From positions 1 through 11,234 of the forward strand of contig JAISCU010000462.1 in the NCBI GenBank assembly GCA_031265345.1: a stretch of 11,234 nt of DNA. Reading direction: 5' to 3'. The position numbers and the translations under genes were made by a program. Numbering within the stretch: the first letter of the stretch is position 1; each line of letters opens with the position of its first letter. The stretch is from Bifidobacteriaceae bacterium. GTDB taxonomy: Bacteria > Actinomycetota > Actinomycetes > Actinomycetales > WQXJ01. The notes below the pieces were generated by a model. That model did no database searches and was not told the origin of the DNA. It saw nothing but the letters and a program-made list of their open reading frames with translations. Of the stretch, positions 1-7,785 are shown piece by piece.

Positions 1-768
1 CGCCGCGACAGCCGCGAGTTGGTCCTGATGGACCCTGTCGCGGATGTCGAGTTCTTCTACTTGAGGCCCCGTGACATCGCGGTCTATGTGGGCTCCGGCA
101 CGGTGGACGCCGGGATCACGGGCCGTGACCTACTGCTCGACTCGGGCGCGGCGGCGGTGGAGCACCTGCGCCTTGGATTCGGCGGATCGACTTTCCGGTT
201 CGCCGCCCCGCCTGGGGCCGCCACCGACGTGACCGACCTGGACGGCAAGCGGATCGCCACTTCGTACGCGGTGCTGGTGGGGGACTACCTGAAGGAGCGC
301 GGGGTCGAAGCAGAAGTGGTCCGGCTCGACGGGGCGGTCGAGGTCTCCGTGCAACTGGGCGTGGCGGACGCGATAGCCGATGTCGTGTCGACGGGCACCA
401 CTCTCAGGGCCGCCGGGCTGGCGATCTTCGGCGAACCCTTACTGGAGTCGGAGGCGGTGCTGATCCGCCGCCGTCACGGCCTGATCGACTCGGACGGCTT
501 GGAGAGGCTGACCCGTCGTCTCCAAGGCGTGCTGGTGGCATCGCAGTATGTGCTGATGGACTACGACGTGCCCATCGGCGCGGTGGCGCGGGCGGTTGCC
601 ATCACGCCGGGCCTCGAGAGCCCCACCGTCTCGCCGTTGCACAACAAGTCTTGGGCGGCCGTGCGGGCAGTGGTCCCGGCCAAGGCCACCAACGAATTGA
701 TGGATCAATTGTACGAGGTCGGCGCGCGCGGCATCCTGGTGACGGAGATCAAGGCCGCCCGCATCTGA
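1..768 (+). CDS. hisG: ATP phosphoribosyltransferase HisG, long form (5' end missing)
   Basis: HisG catalyses the first step of histidine biosynthesis, joining ATP and PRPP to give phosphoribosyl-ATP, in the cytosol. The frame is open from base 1 (first residues [11 protein letters not shown]), so the true start lies outside the window; 255 residues are present and, against a usual length near 280 for actinobacterial HisG, about 25 are missing. Visible family blocks are [16 protein letters not shown] and [12 protein letters not shown] near the N-terminus, and the PRPP-binding stretch with [14 protein letters not shown] at about nt 379-420. The last ~80 residues ([18 protein letters not shown] to the end) are the C-terminal regulatory domain of the long, histidine-inhibited HisG type, which does not need HisZ. 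It ends 31 bp from a convergent gene. It has no functional link to the sugar genes and marks the edge of that locus. Identification is firm. Confidence 0.96.
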   Translation, partial: RRDSRELVLMDPVADVEFFYLRPRDIAVYVGSGTVDAGITGRDLLLDSGAAAVEHLRLGFGGSTFRFAAPPGAATDVTDLDGKRIATSYAVLVGDYLKERGVEAEVVRLDGAVEVSVQLGVADAIADVVSTGTTLRAAGLAIFGEPLLESEAVLIRRRHGLIDSDGLERLTRRLQGVLVASQYVLMDYDVPIGAVARAVAITPGLESPTVSPLHNKSWAAVRAVVPAKATNELMDQLYEVGARGILVTEIKAARI

Positions 769-770
769 GG

Positions 771-811
771 CTCGAACCACAATCGGGGAATGTCGCGAAT
801 CATGGTTCGGG
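771..811. terminator. Possible bidirectional terminator stem between convergent genes
   Basis: An inverted repeat CGAACCA (773-779) / TGGTTCG (803-809), extendable by one G-T and one C-G pair, sits across the junction between the hisG stop (766-768) and the stop of the opposing gene (800-802). The loop is long (23 nt) and there is no T-tract, so a terminator role is an inference from placement between two convergent genes. Confidence 0.3.
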
Positions 812-1526
812 GACGGCGAAGAAGAATTCCTCCTCGGAGCCGAAATCGCCTAGCTGTAGGATCAAGGTCCCGGCAGTGGTGCCGACAGGCACCACGAGGC
901 TCGCCTGGCAGGGGGCGCTGTCGCCGCTGGCGATCTCGAAGGCGTCACACATGCTTGTCGCAGTGGCCGCCTCCTCTCCGCTCGGGTCAATGAAGCGTAT
1001 TGACCACCCGTCAAAGGGGCCGGCTGAGCCTGGGCCCGAGTAGCTGACCGTGACATCGGCCAACATTTGCTGTTCGCCGGGCTCCAACTCTATGCCCATC
1101 CGTTCGCTCTCCGGGAGCACGCTGGCATCCATGGTCACCGAGTCGATCCGGAACCCCCAGTCGCCCGAAGTGACGTAAGTCCCAATTGCGAGGGTCTCTC
1201 CAGGGGTGCTGGTCTCGGCGGGCTCCTGGATGTTGCACGATGCCGCCGGCCGACTCTTGGGTCGGCGGGGCGACCGGTGTGGTCGCGGGCGTGCGCACGG
1301 CATCGTCGGCGTGGTCACTTGAGAACAAGATGGCCGCCACGACTGCGGCGCCTGCCACCGCCGCGACCGCGATCACCCAGAACCACCAGTGTTTCCATAC
1401 GGGTCTGCGCGGGGGCGGCGATGGCGGCTGCCACGGCGGAGGCGGCGCGAATGACTGCGCTGGCCCAAGAACGGGCTGCTGGCAAGGCTGGCCGGGTTGG
1501 AACTGACCTGGGGGAGGGATCGTCAT
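800..1526 (-). pseudogene. Membrane-anchored DUF4352-like protein, frame broken near 1238-1256
   Basis: Two minus-strand frames together make one recognisable protein. The upstream frame, from ATG at 1526, gives a proline/glutamine-rich cytosolic stretch (residues 1-45), one membrane helix (WWFWVIAVAAVAGAAVVAAI, about 47-66) and a short linker up to TPVAPPTQES. The downstream frame, ending at 800, gives CNIQEPAETSTPGETLAIG and then an extracellular beta-rich domain with WSIRFIDPSG and CQASLVVPVGTTAGTLIL, resembling the DUF4352 (telokin-like immunoglobulin fold) domain. The frames are offset by one base and the switch must fall near 1238-1256, in a GC-rich GGCCGGCGG-type stretch. One extra base (or two missing) would explain it; joined, the product is about 242 residues. 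It could be a real inactivating mutation or a sequencing/assembly error. It starts 5 bp after the nitroreductase stop, so the two are probably co-transcribed. Function is unknown; proteins of this kind are usually exported or cell-surface. Confidence 0.6.
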
Positions 1527-1531
1527 GTCGG

Positions 1532-2221
1532 TCAGGCCCAGGCGACTATTTCGGCGAGGCAGCGGCGCGATTGCGGGCGTTTCGGGTCGGCCGCGCGGTA
1601 GCCGAAGACCGCCGCGACGGCGAAGACGTCGATGGCCGGGTCGATCAGTCCCGCCTCCGCCAGCACTTTGTCAGCCTCGCGATAGTCGAGTCCTTCGAGC
1701 GGGCACGAGTCCACCTCGATCACGGCGGCGGCGACCAGCATGTTCTCCAGCGCCAGATACGCCTGGCGGGCGGTGTGGCCGAACATGGCCTTGTCGCTGC
1801 CGAAGACGCCGATCCGGTTGGTCAGGAAGTTCTCGAAACGGCCGCGCCAAGCTGCTATCTGGTCCGCGGACATGTCCATGACGCTGGTACCGATGTGCGC
1901 CAAGTGGTCGCCCCGAGGGTCTATCCCGCGAGCCGTCTTGGCGGTGATGGCCACCATATGGGAGGCGGCGTCAGCCTGCTCCGGCCGCGCGCCGGTGCGC
2001 TGCACGAACCGGGTCCTGAGGCCCGGCTCGCGCAGAACGATTATGTTCCATGGCTCCAGCCCGTTGGAACTGGGCGCCAATCGGGCAGCCGCGCAGATGA
2101 AATCAAAGTCGGCCGGGTCGAGCGGGCGCACTGGATCGAAGGCCTTGATGGCCCGGCGGAATCGCGGCGCGTCCAGGAGAGTGGATTGAGCGTGGGCTTT
2201 GAGCTGGAGGTCTAGTGGCAT
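1532..2221 (-). CDS. Nitroreductase-family FMN oxidoreductase
   Basis: This 229-residue protein has the length and order of motifs of the NfsB-like nitroreductase family, cytosolic FMN enzymes that use NAD(P)H to reduce nitroaromatics, quinones or similar substrates. Visible blocks are the N-terminal FMN-phosphate region RRAIKAFDP (22-30), the APSSNGLEPW loop (49-58) that packs against the flavin, the ARQAYLALENMLVAAA helix (151-166), and the C-terminal GYRAADPKRPQSRR (207-220) with basic residues typical of the FMN site. The start is the ATG at 2221; no strong Shine-Dalgarno is obvious before it, which leaves the start slightly uncertain. It lies 39 bp downstream of the GH36 gene on the same strand and 5 bp upstream of the DUF4352-like gene. 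The physiological substrate cannot be told, and a link to sugar use is not evident. Confidence 0.9.
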   Translation of the reverse strand: MPLDLQLKAHAQSTLLDAPRFRRAIKAFDPVRPLDPADFDFICAAARLAPSSNGLEPWNIIVLREPGLRTRFVQRTGARPEQADAASHMVAITAKTARGIDPRGDHLAHIGTSVMDMSADQIAAWRGRFENFLTNRIGVFGSDKAMFGHTARQAYLALENMLVAAAVIEVDSCPLEGLDYREADKVLAEAGLIDPAIDVFAVAAVFGYRAADPKRPQSRRCLAEIVAWA

Positions 2222-2260
2222 GACGGCGATGGTAGTGCCTCGGCGAGGGCGTGAGCGAGT

Positions 2261-4453
2261 TCAGACCTTGCGGAACTCGATGAGCAAGGCCTGCGCGGGC
2301 TGAAGGTTGGGGAACGGCAGGCCCACCTGGGTGAGCACCTCGCCAGGCAGGGTGACAGGCGGACCGGGGTCGGCGGCATCGTCCACGGGGACCAAGAGCG
2401 GTTCGATCCAGGCGGGCGGGGCGACCTGTTGAAAATGCGGCAGGCCGAGTTCGGTACGCACGTGGATGTCATAGCGGGAATCGGGGTCGAGCCCAGGAAA
2501 CTGGACGCGAGCGGCATCCGCCGAGACGCTGGTGTCCAGCCGAACCCAGGCGAACACCGCATGGTCGCGGGACGGAGAGACCACGCCGTGGAGATAGACC
2601 GGCCCGTCCAGGTCGGCGCGAACGGTGACGCCGCCGTGAAGCAGCGGCCGCAACTCCTTGTACAGAGCGGAGAATCGGCCCAGGGCGGCCAACTCGTGCG
2701 GATTCGCGCGCCGGATGTCCCATTCGACTCCCGCATGGCAGAACAGGGCGGTGGCCAGCCGGAACGACAGCGACGCGACCCGTCCAGTGGTGTGCGAGCG
2801 CGCCTCGCCGACGTGCGATCCGATCCGCTCGGGCGGCGTCAAGAGTCCAGTCCAGCGCTGGATGCGTTGACGTTCCAACGGGTCGTTGCAATCGGACGCC
2901 CAGACCCTGGAGGTCAACGCGGCAATGCCAAGGTCGATCCGGCCGCCGCCGCTGGCGCAGGACTCGATCTCCAAGTCCGGGAACCGGGCGCGCAGTTCGC
3001 CCATCAGCCGGTACAGCGCGACAGTCTGGGCGTGGACTCCGGCACGTCCGTCGCGCTGATCGACCGGCGCGGTGATGTCCCGGTTGTGGTCCCATTTGAT
3101 GAAGTCGACGCCTTGGCGGACCACCTCGCTGATCGACTCCAGCAGGTATGCGTAGGCATCTGGGTGGGCCAGGTTGACCGGTACCTGATGGCGCCAGGTG
3201 TCGTAAGCGGCGGTCTGCGCGGCTGCCGCGGTTGGGCCGGCGCTGGGCGCGGCCAGGAGCCAATCGGGATGAGTCCGGGCCAGTTGTGAGTCGGGGTTCG
3301 CCATCTCGGGCTCGAACCAGAGGCCGAACCGCATCCCAAGCCGATGGACCAAGTCCGCCAGCGGCGCCAGGCCATCGGGCCAGATCGCCCGGTCAGGCCA
3401 CCAGTCGCCGAGGCCGGACCGGTCCGAGCGGCGGTGGTCGAACCATCCGTCGTCAAGGACGAACAACTCGATTCCTACCTTCGACGCTCGACTGGCCAGG
3501 TCGGCTAATTCGTCAGGGCCGTGATCGAAGTAGACGGCCTCCCATGTGTTCAACACCAGCGGACGAGGCCGGACTGGCTGGGACGGGAGCGCGCGGACAT
3601 GGGCGTGGAATCGTTCTGAGAGCCCGTCCAGGCCGGCGTCCGACCAGCCGAAGAGCGCCTCCGGGGTGTCGAAATGGGAGCCCGGCTCAAGTCTCAACTC
3701 GCCCGGTGAGAGAATCTCGCCGCAGCCCAGCACGGAGGCCTCGGGGCCGGCGCCTTCCGGCAACCGCTCGGCGAAATACTCGCTATTGCCGCTCCAGGCC
3801 AGGTGGACGGCCCAGACTTCCCCCTGGCGCCAACTGAAGCCCGGCGTGCCCGCGATCAGCAAGTCTGGCGCGTCGTGGCCGGGGCGGCCGCGGCGCCCTG
3901 CGCGCCGGTGCTCCCCGTAGGCCAACTGCGAGCGTTGTGGGCGCCGCTCGGCAGTCCACCGCCCAGTCAGGTCGAGGAGCTCGGTCGCCCGGCCCGGCAG
4001 CGGCAGAATCGCGCGGACCGCTTGGACGTCGATCACGTCTTCACCGGCATTTGTCAAGCGGTGGCGGACACCGACCAACCCATCCTCGCCGAGGTACCAG
4101 GTCTGGGCGATCTCCAGCGCGGTGGTGCTTTCCACGAAAGTGAAGGTCACGGACGAATCGTCCGCCTCGACGTCTTTCAAGCGGATATCCCAAGCTGCTG
4201 GGATTACGCTGTGAGCCTCGATCACGGGAGTCCCCGCCCAGTCCTGATTTCCCGTTGGCAAGACGCTGAACCGCCGGACTCGATCAGGGCCGGAATTGAG
4301 GACTGCAGCGCTGGAGACTCCAATCAGGGCCTGGGCGGAGGCGTCGGACACGGCCCGGCCCCAGTGCAGCACATCAGGGAGCGCCCCCGCTCGCAAGCCG
4401 AGCACCACGCCGACGCCGCCGTTGGCGAGGTTGAATACATTGGTGCTCGTCAC
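2261..4453 (-). CDS. GH36 alpha-galactosidase, cytosolic
   Basis: This is a 730-residue glycoside hydrolase family 36 enzyme, which removes terminal alpha-1,6-galactose from melibiose, raffinose-type sugars or galactomanno-oligosaccharides with retention of configuration. An N-terminal beta-supersandwich (about 1-290) precedes a TIM barrel with LNTWEAVYFD (301-310), FVLDDGWFDHRR (331-342), GLWFEPEM (377-384), DFIKWDHNRD with nucleophile D455, ESCASGGGRIDLG (497-509) and VWASDCNDP with acid/base D521, then a C-terminal beta domain. Length and catalytic residues are complete. There is no signal peptide. I prefer the GTG at 4453 because GGAGGG (4461-4466) lies 7 nt upstream; an in-frame ATG at 4480 and TTG at 4486 would add 9 or 11 residues but have no such site. 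It is divergent from the ABC importer and co-directional with the nitroreductase, so it probably digests what the importer brings in. The gene names aga, galA, melA or rafA are used for this family, and none can be chosen here. Confidence 0.95.
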   Translation of the reverse strand: MTSTNVFNLANGGVGVVLGLRAGALPDVLHWGRAVSDASAQALIGVSSAAVLNSGPDRVRRFSVLPTGNQDWAGTPVIEAHSVIPAAWDIRLKDVEADDSSVTFTFVESTTALEIAQTWYLGEDGLVGVRHRLTNAGEDVIDVQAVRAILPLPGRATELLDLTGRWTAERRPQRSQLAYGEHRRAGRRGRPGHDAPDLLIAGTPGFSWRQGEVWAVHLAWSGNSEYFAERLPEGAGPEASVLGCGEILSPGELRLEPGSHFDTPEALFGWSDAGLDGLSERFHAHVRALPSQPVRPRPLVLNTWEAVYFDHGPDELADLASRASKVGIELFVLDDGWFDHRRSDRSGLGDWWPDRAIWPDGLAPLADLVHRLGMRFGLWFEPEMANPDSQLARTHPDWLLAAPSAGPTAAAAQTAAYDTWRHQVPVNLAHPDAYAYLLESISEVVRQGVDFIKWDHNRDITAPVDQRDGRAGVHAQTVALYRLMGELRARFPDLEIESCASGGGRIDLGIAALTSRVWASDCNDPLERQRIQRWTGLLTPPERIGSHVGEARSHTTGRVASLSFRLATALFCHAGVEWDIRRANPHELAALGRFSALYKELRPLLHGGVTVRADLDGPVYLHGVVSPSRDHAVFAWVRLDTSVSADAARVQFPGLDPDSRYDIHVRTELGLPHFQQVAPPAWIEPLLVPVDDAADPGPPVTLPGEVLTQVGLPFPNLQPAQALLIEFRKV

Positions 4454-4660
4454 CCCAGCTCCCTCCGAGTTACTTGACATGAGCAATTTACCACATCGGT
4501 GAATGGCGCGCGCAGGGACGGCTGCACGTGTTGTCGATTGGACTTGCTTGCGAACCTGAGGTATGGTTGCTTCACGACGTAAATAAACGGCGAAGGTGCC
4601 GAGGCACTTGAGGCGTGGAACGTCGAATCAAAACGCAAGCGCACAGAAAGGTGTCTGACA
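4454..4660. promoter_or_regulatory. Divergent regulatory region between GH36 gene and ABC operon
   Basis: This 207-bp gap must hold promoters for both directions. On the plus strand a weak candidate is TTGGAC (4538-4543) and TATGGT (4562-4567) with an 18-bp spacer; a perfect TTGACA also occurs at 4474-4479 but without a convincing -10 box. On the minus strand TAAATT (reverse of about 4487-4492) is a possible -10 with no good -35. An inverted repeat (4596-4607) and ACCTGAGGT (4554-4562) are candidate protein-binding sites. AGAAAGG (4645-4651) is the ribosome-binding site of the lipoprotein gene. No coding sequence is seen. The shared location would let one regulator control import and hydrolysis together. 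Confidence 0.5.
4596..4607. repeat. Inverted repeat GTGCC-GA-GGCAC, candidate operator
   Basis: GTGCCGAGGCAC has perfect 5-bp arms around a 2-bp centre, with A/T-rich sides (AAG before, TT after). It lies about 30 bp downstream of the weak -10 candidate at 4562-4567 and 53 bp before the lipoprotein start, a position where a repressor could block transcription. A related palindrome occurs upstream of the secreted GH27 gene (8974-8986). The role is inferred from position and symmetry only. Confidence 0.3.
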
Positions 4661-5959
4661 ATGCGGCAGCACAAGGGGCGGGTCCTTCGAGTTGGTGTGG
4701 CGGCGATGGTGGCTGCTGTTCTGACCACGGCGGGATGTTCCGGCGATGGGATCGAAGGCGACACGAATGACCGGGCGAAGGATGGAGCCATTGAAATCGC
4801 TCAGTGGTACCACGAGTATGGCGAGGAAGGCACTCGCGAGGCGGTCGAACGCTACGCCGAGGAGTACAACAAGAGCCAGGACCAGGTTCACGTCACGGTG
4901 ACCTGGGTGCCGGGGGACTACGAGTCGAAACTGAACACGGCCTTGCTGGCTGGCGAGGGCCCCGATGTCTTCGAATCCGCGCCCATCGGCGAGCGGATCT
5001 TTGCGGGCCAGGTCGCTCCGGTTGATTCCGTCTTCGGCGATGCCTTGTCCGACTTCAATCCCAAGAACATCGAGGCTGTGACAGTCGATGGGCACATCTA
5101 TGGCGTGCCCATGTCCGATGGCGACGGCTTGCTGTTCTACCGCAAGTCGATGCTCGAGGAAGCGAACGTGCAGCCGCCAGCGACACTGGACGAACTGAAG
5201 AAGGCTGCCGACCAGCTGTCCACCGGCGAGCGGAAAGGTCTGTTCATCGGAAACGACGGTTGCACCTCCGCGCAGATGCCGAAAATCGCGATCTGGTCCT
5301 CGGGCACCGAGCTGATCGCCGATGGCAAGTCGGCGGTGGACGTGGATCGCGCGGCTGCGGTATTGGAAGGCATGAAGGATCTGTGCACCAGTCCGTCTCT
5401 GTTGTTGGGCGCACCGTCCGATTGGTACGACTCGTCAAGCTTCATCGACGGCCTTGCCGCCATGCAATGGGGCGGGCAGTGGACCCTGCCGGCCGTTGAG
5501 GAGGCTCTTGGCGACGACTTCGGCGTGGTGCCTTGGCCGGCCTTGGACTCTCAGGGCACCCCGGCCACCTGGTTCGGGGGCTGGTACAGCCAGGTCAACG
5601 CCGCCTCCAAGAATGTTGACGCGGCCAAGGACTACGTCAAATGGCTGTGGGTGGACAACATCGACGCCCAAACGGAATGGTCGACCGCCTTCGGCTCAAC
5701 AGCGCCCGTCCGCACGAGCATCACCGAAGCCACTCCGGCCTTGCGGGAACCGCCGGCATCGGAGTTCGTCAGTGCGATCGCCGACTACGGGCACCTGGAA
5801 AGCGGCGTCTGGTGGACAGCCGCGATGCAGGCCGCGCTGGGCGACGCATTCAACAACGTCATTCGTGACGGAGCGGACGCCAAGGCCGAAGCGACCAAGC
5901 TGAGAGACGCCATCCAGGCCGAGATCGACCGCGTCGCGGCGAACTCCAAGCTCTCCTAG
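4661..5959 (+). CDS. Sugar ABC transporter solute-binding lipoprotein (family 1)
   Basis: This 432-residue protein is the extracellular sugar-capture part of a carbohydrate ABC importer. A basic N-terminus (RQHKGRVLR), a hydrophobic core and a lipobox LTTAGC put the lipid-modified cysteine at residue 26, so it should be anchored on the outer face of the membrane. The mature part looks like the family 1 (MalE/UgpB-like) binding proteins: YAEEYNKSQDQVHVTVTWVPGDYESKLNTALLAGEGPDVF near the start, YGVPMSDGDGLLFYRKSMLEEA in the middle, and AMQWGGQWTLP plus ATWFGGWYSQVNAASKN later, with many aromatic residues suited to sugar stacking. AGAAAGG at 4645-4651 supports the ATG at 4661. Two permease genes follow at once, and GH27/GH36 genes surround it, so an alpha-galactoside oligosaccharide is the likely ligand; the ligand itself cannot be read from the sequence. 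Confidence 0.93.
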   Translation: MRQHKGRVLRVGVAAMVAAVLTTAGCSGDGIEGDTNDRAKDGAIEIAQWYHEYGEEGTREAVERYAEEYNKSQDQVHVTVTWVPGDYESKLNTALLAGEGPDVFESAPIGERIFAGQVAPVDSVFGDALSDFNPKNIEAVTVDGHIYGVPMSDGDGLLFYRKSMLEEANVQPPATLDELKKAADQLSTGERKGLFIGNDGCTSAQMPKIAIWSSGTELIADGKSAVDVDRAAAVLEGMKDLCTSPSLLLGAPSDWYDSSSFIDGLAAMQWGGQWTLPAVEEALGDDFGVVPWPALDSQGTPATWFGGWYSQVNAASKNVDAAKDYVKWLWVDNIDAQTEWSTAFGSTAPVRTSITEATPALREPPASEFVSAIADYGHLESGVWWTAAMQAALGDAFNNVIRDGADAKAEATKLRDAIQAEIDRVAANSKLS

Positions 5960-5989
5960 GGGCTATAAGTAGCCGGGGAGGGGACAGCG

Positions 5990-6937
5990 ATGATGACAGA
6001 CACGATCAGGCCAGACGCCAGGAGGGCCGCACGGTGGCGGATACCGCTGACCTTCTGGTCCTTCGTCGGCCCGATGGCCATCGGCCTGGTCGTGTTTGTC
6101 GTCGTTCCGATCGGCTGGGGCCTGTACCTCTCGTTCGGGAATGCCCAGACGACGATCCATCCGGACCAGTTCGTCGGACTGGCCAACTATGTCGACGTCC
6201 TGTCGTCCCCCGCCTTCCGACGTTCGTTGCTCTTGGCGATGGTCTTCGCGCTCTTCATTGTGCCCACGACAGTCGCGTTCTCACTGTTCCTCGCGCTGTT
6301 GGTGAATGCCGCGCCCTGGGGTAAGGGAATCTTCCGGACAATCTTCTTCATCCCAACAGCTTGTTCTTACGTGGTCGCCTCGGCCATCTGGCGAATGTCG
6401 TTGTTCAGCGGGATTCGTTCCGGGTTTGCTAACACGATAGCGGGTTGGTTCGGTCTGGACCCGGTGGCTTGGATCGGAACGGCTGATCCACCGCTCTTCT
6501 GGATTGTGTTGGTGACGGTGCGGCTGTGGCTGCAAGCGGGTTTCTTCATGATAATTTTCACGGCTGGACTTCAGGAGATTCCCCAGGAAGTGTACGAGGC
6601 CGCGGTGATCGACGGAGTGCGCAACAAATTCCAAGAGTTGCGGTACATTACGTTGCCGTTGTTGCGCAACACGACTGTGTCGATAGGTCTATTGAGCCTA
6701 ATTGGGGCATTCCAGGCTTTTGATGAATTCTACAACGTCTTGGGGAGTCCAGGAAGCGGTGGTCAGGGGAACATGTCGCTGGCGACGCCGCCGCTCGTGT
6801 ATCTCTACAACGTGGCTTTCACGGGTCAAAACTACGGCCTGGGAAGCGCGGGGGCCTTCGTGTTGACGGCTGTGATCCTGGTCTTCACAATGGTCCAGGG
6901 CAAAATCTTCGGATTGGGCGGACGTGACAAAGACTAA
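5990..6937 (+). CDS. Sugar ABC transporter permease (MalF/UgpA type)
   Basis: This 315-residue integral membrane protein forms one half of the importer channel. It has six likely membrane helices, starting with FVGPMAIGLVVFVVVPIGWGLYL (about 25-47) and ending with GAFVLTAVILVFTMV (about 288-302). The cytoplasmic EAA loop that docks with the ATPase is visible at 203-223 (EAAVIDGVRNKFQELRYITLP). The start is the ATG at 5990, 6 nt after GGAGGGG (5977-5983); a second ATG follows directly. It begins 30 bp after the lipoprotein stop and overlaps the next permease by 14 bp, so the three form a translationally coupled unit. Confidence 0.94.
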   Translation: MMTDTIRPDARRAARWRIPLTFWSFVGPMAIGLVVFVVVPIGWGLYLSFGNAQTTIHPDQFVGLANYVDVLSSPAFRRSLLLAMVFALFIVPTTVAFSLFLALLVNAAPWGKGIFRTIFFIPTACSYVVASAIWRMSLFSGIRSGFANTIAGWFGLDPVAWIGTADPPLFWIVLVTVRLWLQAGFFMIIFTAGLQEIPQEVYEAAVIDGVRNKFQELRYITLPLLRNTTVSIGLLSLIGAFQAFDEFYNVLGSPGSGGQGNMSLATPPLVYLYNVAFTGQNYGLGSAGAFVLTAVILVFTMVQGKIFGLGGRDKD

Positions 6938-7778
6938 GCGCCGGAGCGTCAAGCGGCGCCGAGCCGGCCAAGTGACCGCGATCTATGCGACGCTGATCCC
7001 GTTGGCCGTGGCCTTCCTCGTGCCCTACTACGTGATCGTCCGGAACGCCTTGTCGACGCGAGCCGAGATCACGGGTGGCGATTGGACATGGTGGCCCGAG
7101 AGTCCAGACTTTGGGCCGCTTGTGGAGTTGTTGGGTCCGGGATCTGCGGTGCTCCGGGGACTCGGCAATTCGCTGGTGATCGCGACTTTGCAAGTGGCAG
7201 GTCAGCTCGCGATCACGGGCTGCGCTGGCTACGGACTGGCCCGCGTCCCGTTCAGGCGCCGCAATCTTGTGTTCTGGCTGTTCTTGTTGACCATGATGGT
7301 GCCGGCGGCCGTGACTTTCGTGCCAACATTCGCGGTGGTCGCGCAACTGCGCTGGGTGAACACCCTTCAGGGTATTATTGTCCCGGGGCTGTTCAACGTC
7401 TTTTCAGTGTTCATATTTCGCCAATTCTTCCTGGATTTCCCAAAGGAACTCGAAGACGCGGGCAAACTCGATGGTCTGGGTGCCTGGGGCACTTTCCTGC
7501 GGATCGTGCTGCCCAACTCGAAGGGAATCATGGTGGCTCTTGGGGCCATCGCCTTTATCAATTCGTGGAACGCTTTCCTTTGGCCATTGATTGTGGGACA
7601 GAGCGAGTCGAGTTGGACCGTCCAGGTCACGCTTTCAACCTTCCTCAACAGTTACAAGATCAACTTGCCCGCGTTGTTCGCGGGCTCGTTGCTCTCGGTC
7701 TTGCCGCTGGTGATCATGTTCTTCCTGTTCCAGCGGTACATAGTTCAGGGCGTGAAATTGTCCGGAGTGAAAGGATAG
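6924..7778 (+). CDS. Sugar ABC transporter permease (MalG/UgpE type)
   Basis: This 284-residue protein is the partner permease. After a very basic N-terminus (KTKRRSVKRRR) come about six membrane helices, among them IPLAVAFLVPYYVIV (25-39), NLVFWLFLLTMMVPAAVTFVP (114-134) and SLLSVLPLVIMFFLFQRYI near the end. The EAA loop is at about 178-197 (EDAGKLDGLGAWGTFLRIVL). The GTG at 6924 overlaps the end of the previous permease by 14 bp, suggesting coupled translation. No ATPase gene follows; the next gene encodes a glycosidase, so ATP hydrolysis must be supplied by a protein encoded elsewhere. Confidence 0.94.
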   Translation: MTKTKRRSVKRRRAGQVTAIYATLIPLAVAFLVPYYVIVRNALSTRAEITGGDWTWWPESPDFGPLVELLGPGSAVLRGLGNSLVIATLQVAGQLAITGCAGYGLARVPFRRRNLVFWLFLLTMMVPAAVTFVPTFAVVAQLRWVNTLQGIIVPGLFNVFSVFIFRQFFLDFPKELEDAGKLDGLGAWGTFLRIVLPNSKGIMVALGAIAFINSWNAFLWPLIVGQSESSWTVQVTLSTFLNSYKINLPALFAGSLLSVLPLVIMFFLFQRYIVQGVKLSGVKG

Positions 7779-7785
7779 GAAGCTG
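7771..7785 (+). promoter_or_regulatory. Ribosome-binding site deciding a CTG start
   Basis: AAGGATAGGAAG (7771-7782) directly precedes CTG (7783-7785). The frame is closed by TGA at 7768-7770, so only CTG 7783 and later codons can start the GH27 protein. The AGGA at 7772-7775 is spaced 7 nt from CTG, as expected for a start site. No ATG, GTG or TTG lies in frame before 7813. Confidence 0.5.

Noticed and set aside
1067..2215. Plus-strand open frame of 382 codons across the nitroreductase region
   Set aside because: It lies opposite the nitroreductase and DUF4352-like genes, with arginine-rich, motif-free sequence typical of a shadow frame.
2429..3289. Long plus-strand open frame (286 codons) inside the GH36 gene
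   Set aside because: It is antisense to the GH36 barrel, has no family motifs and arises from high-GC codon bias; the minus-strand frame carries all the catalytic motifs.
4474..4502. Plus-strand promoter from the perfect TTGACA at 4474-4479
   Set aside because: No acceptable -10 box lies 16-18 bp downstream; the best (GTGAAT, 19-bp spacer) is weak.
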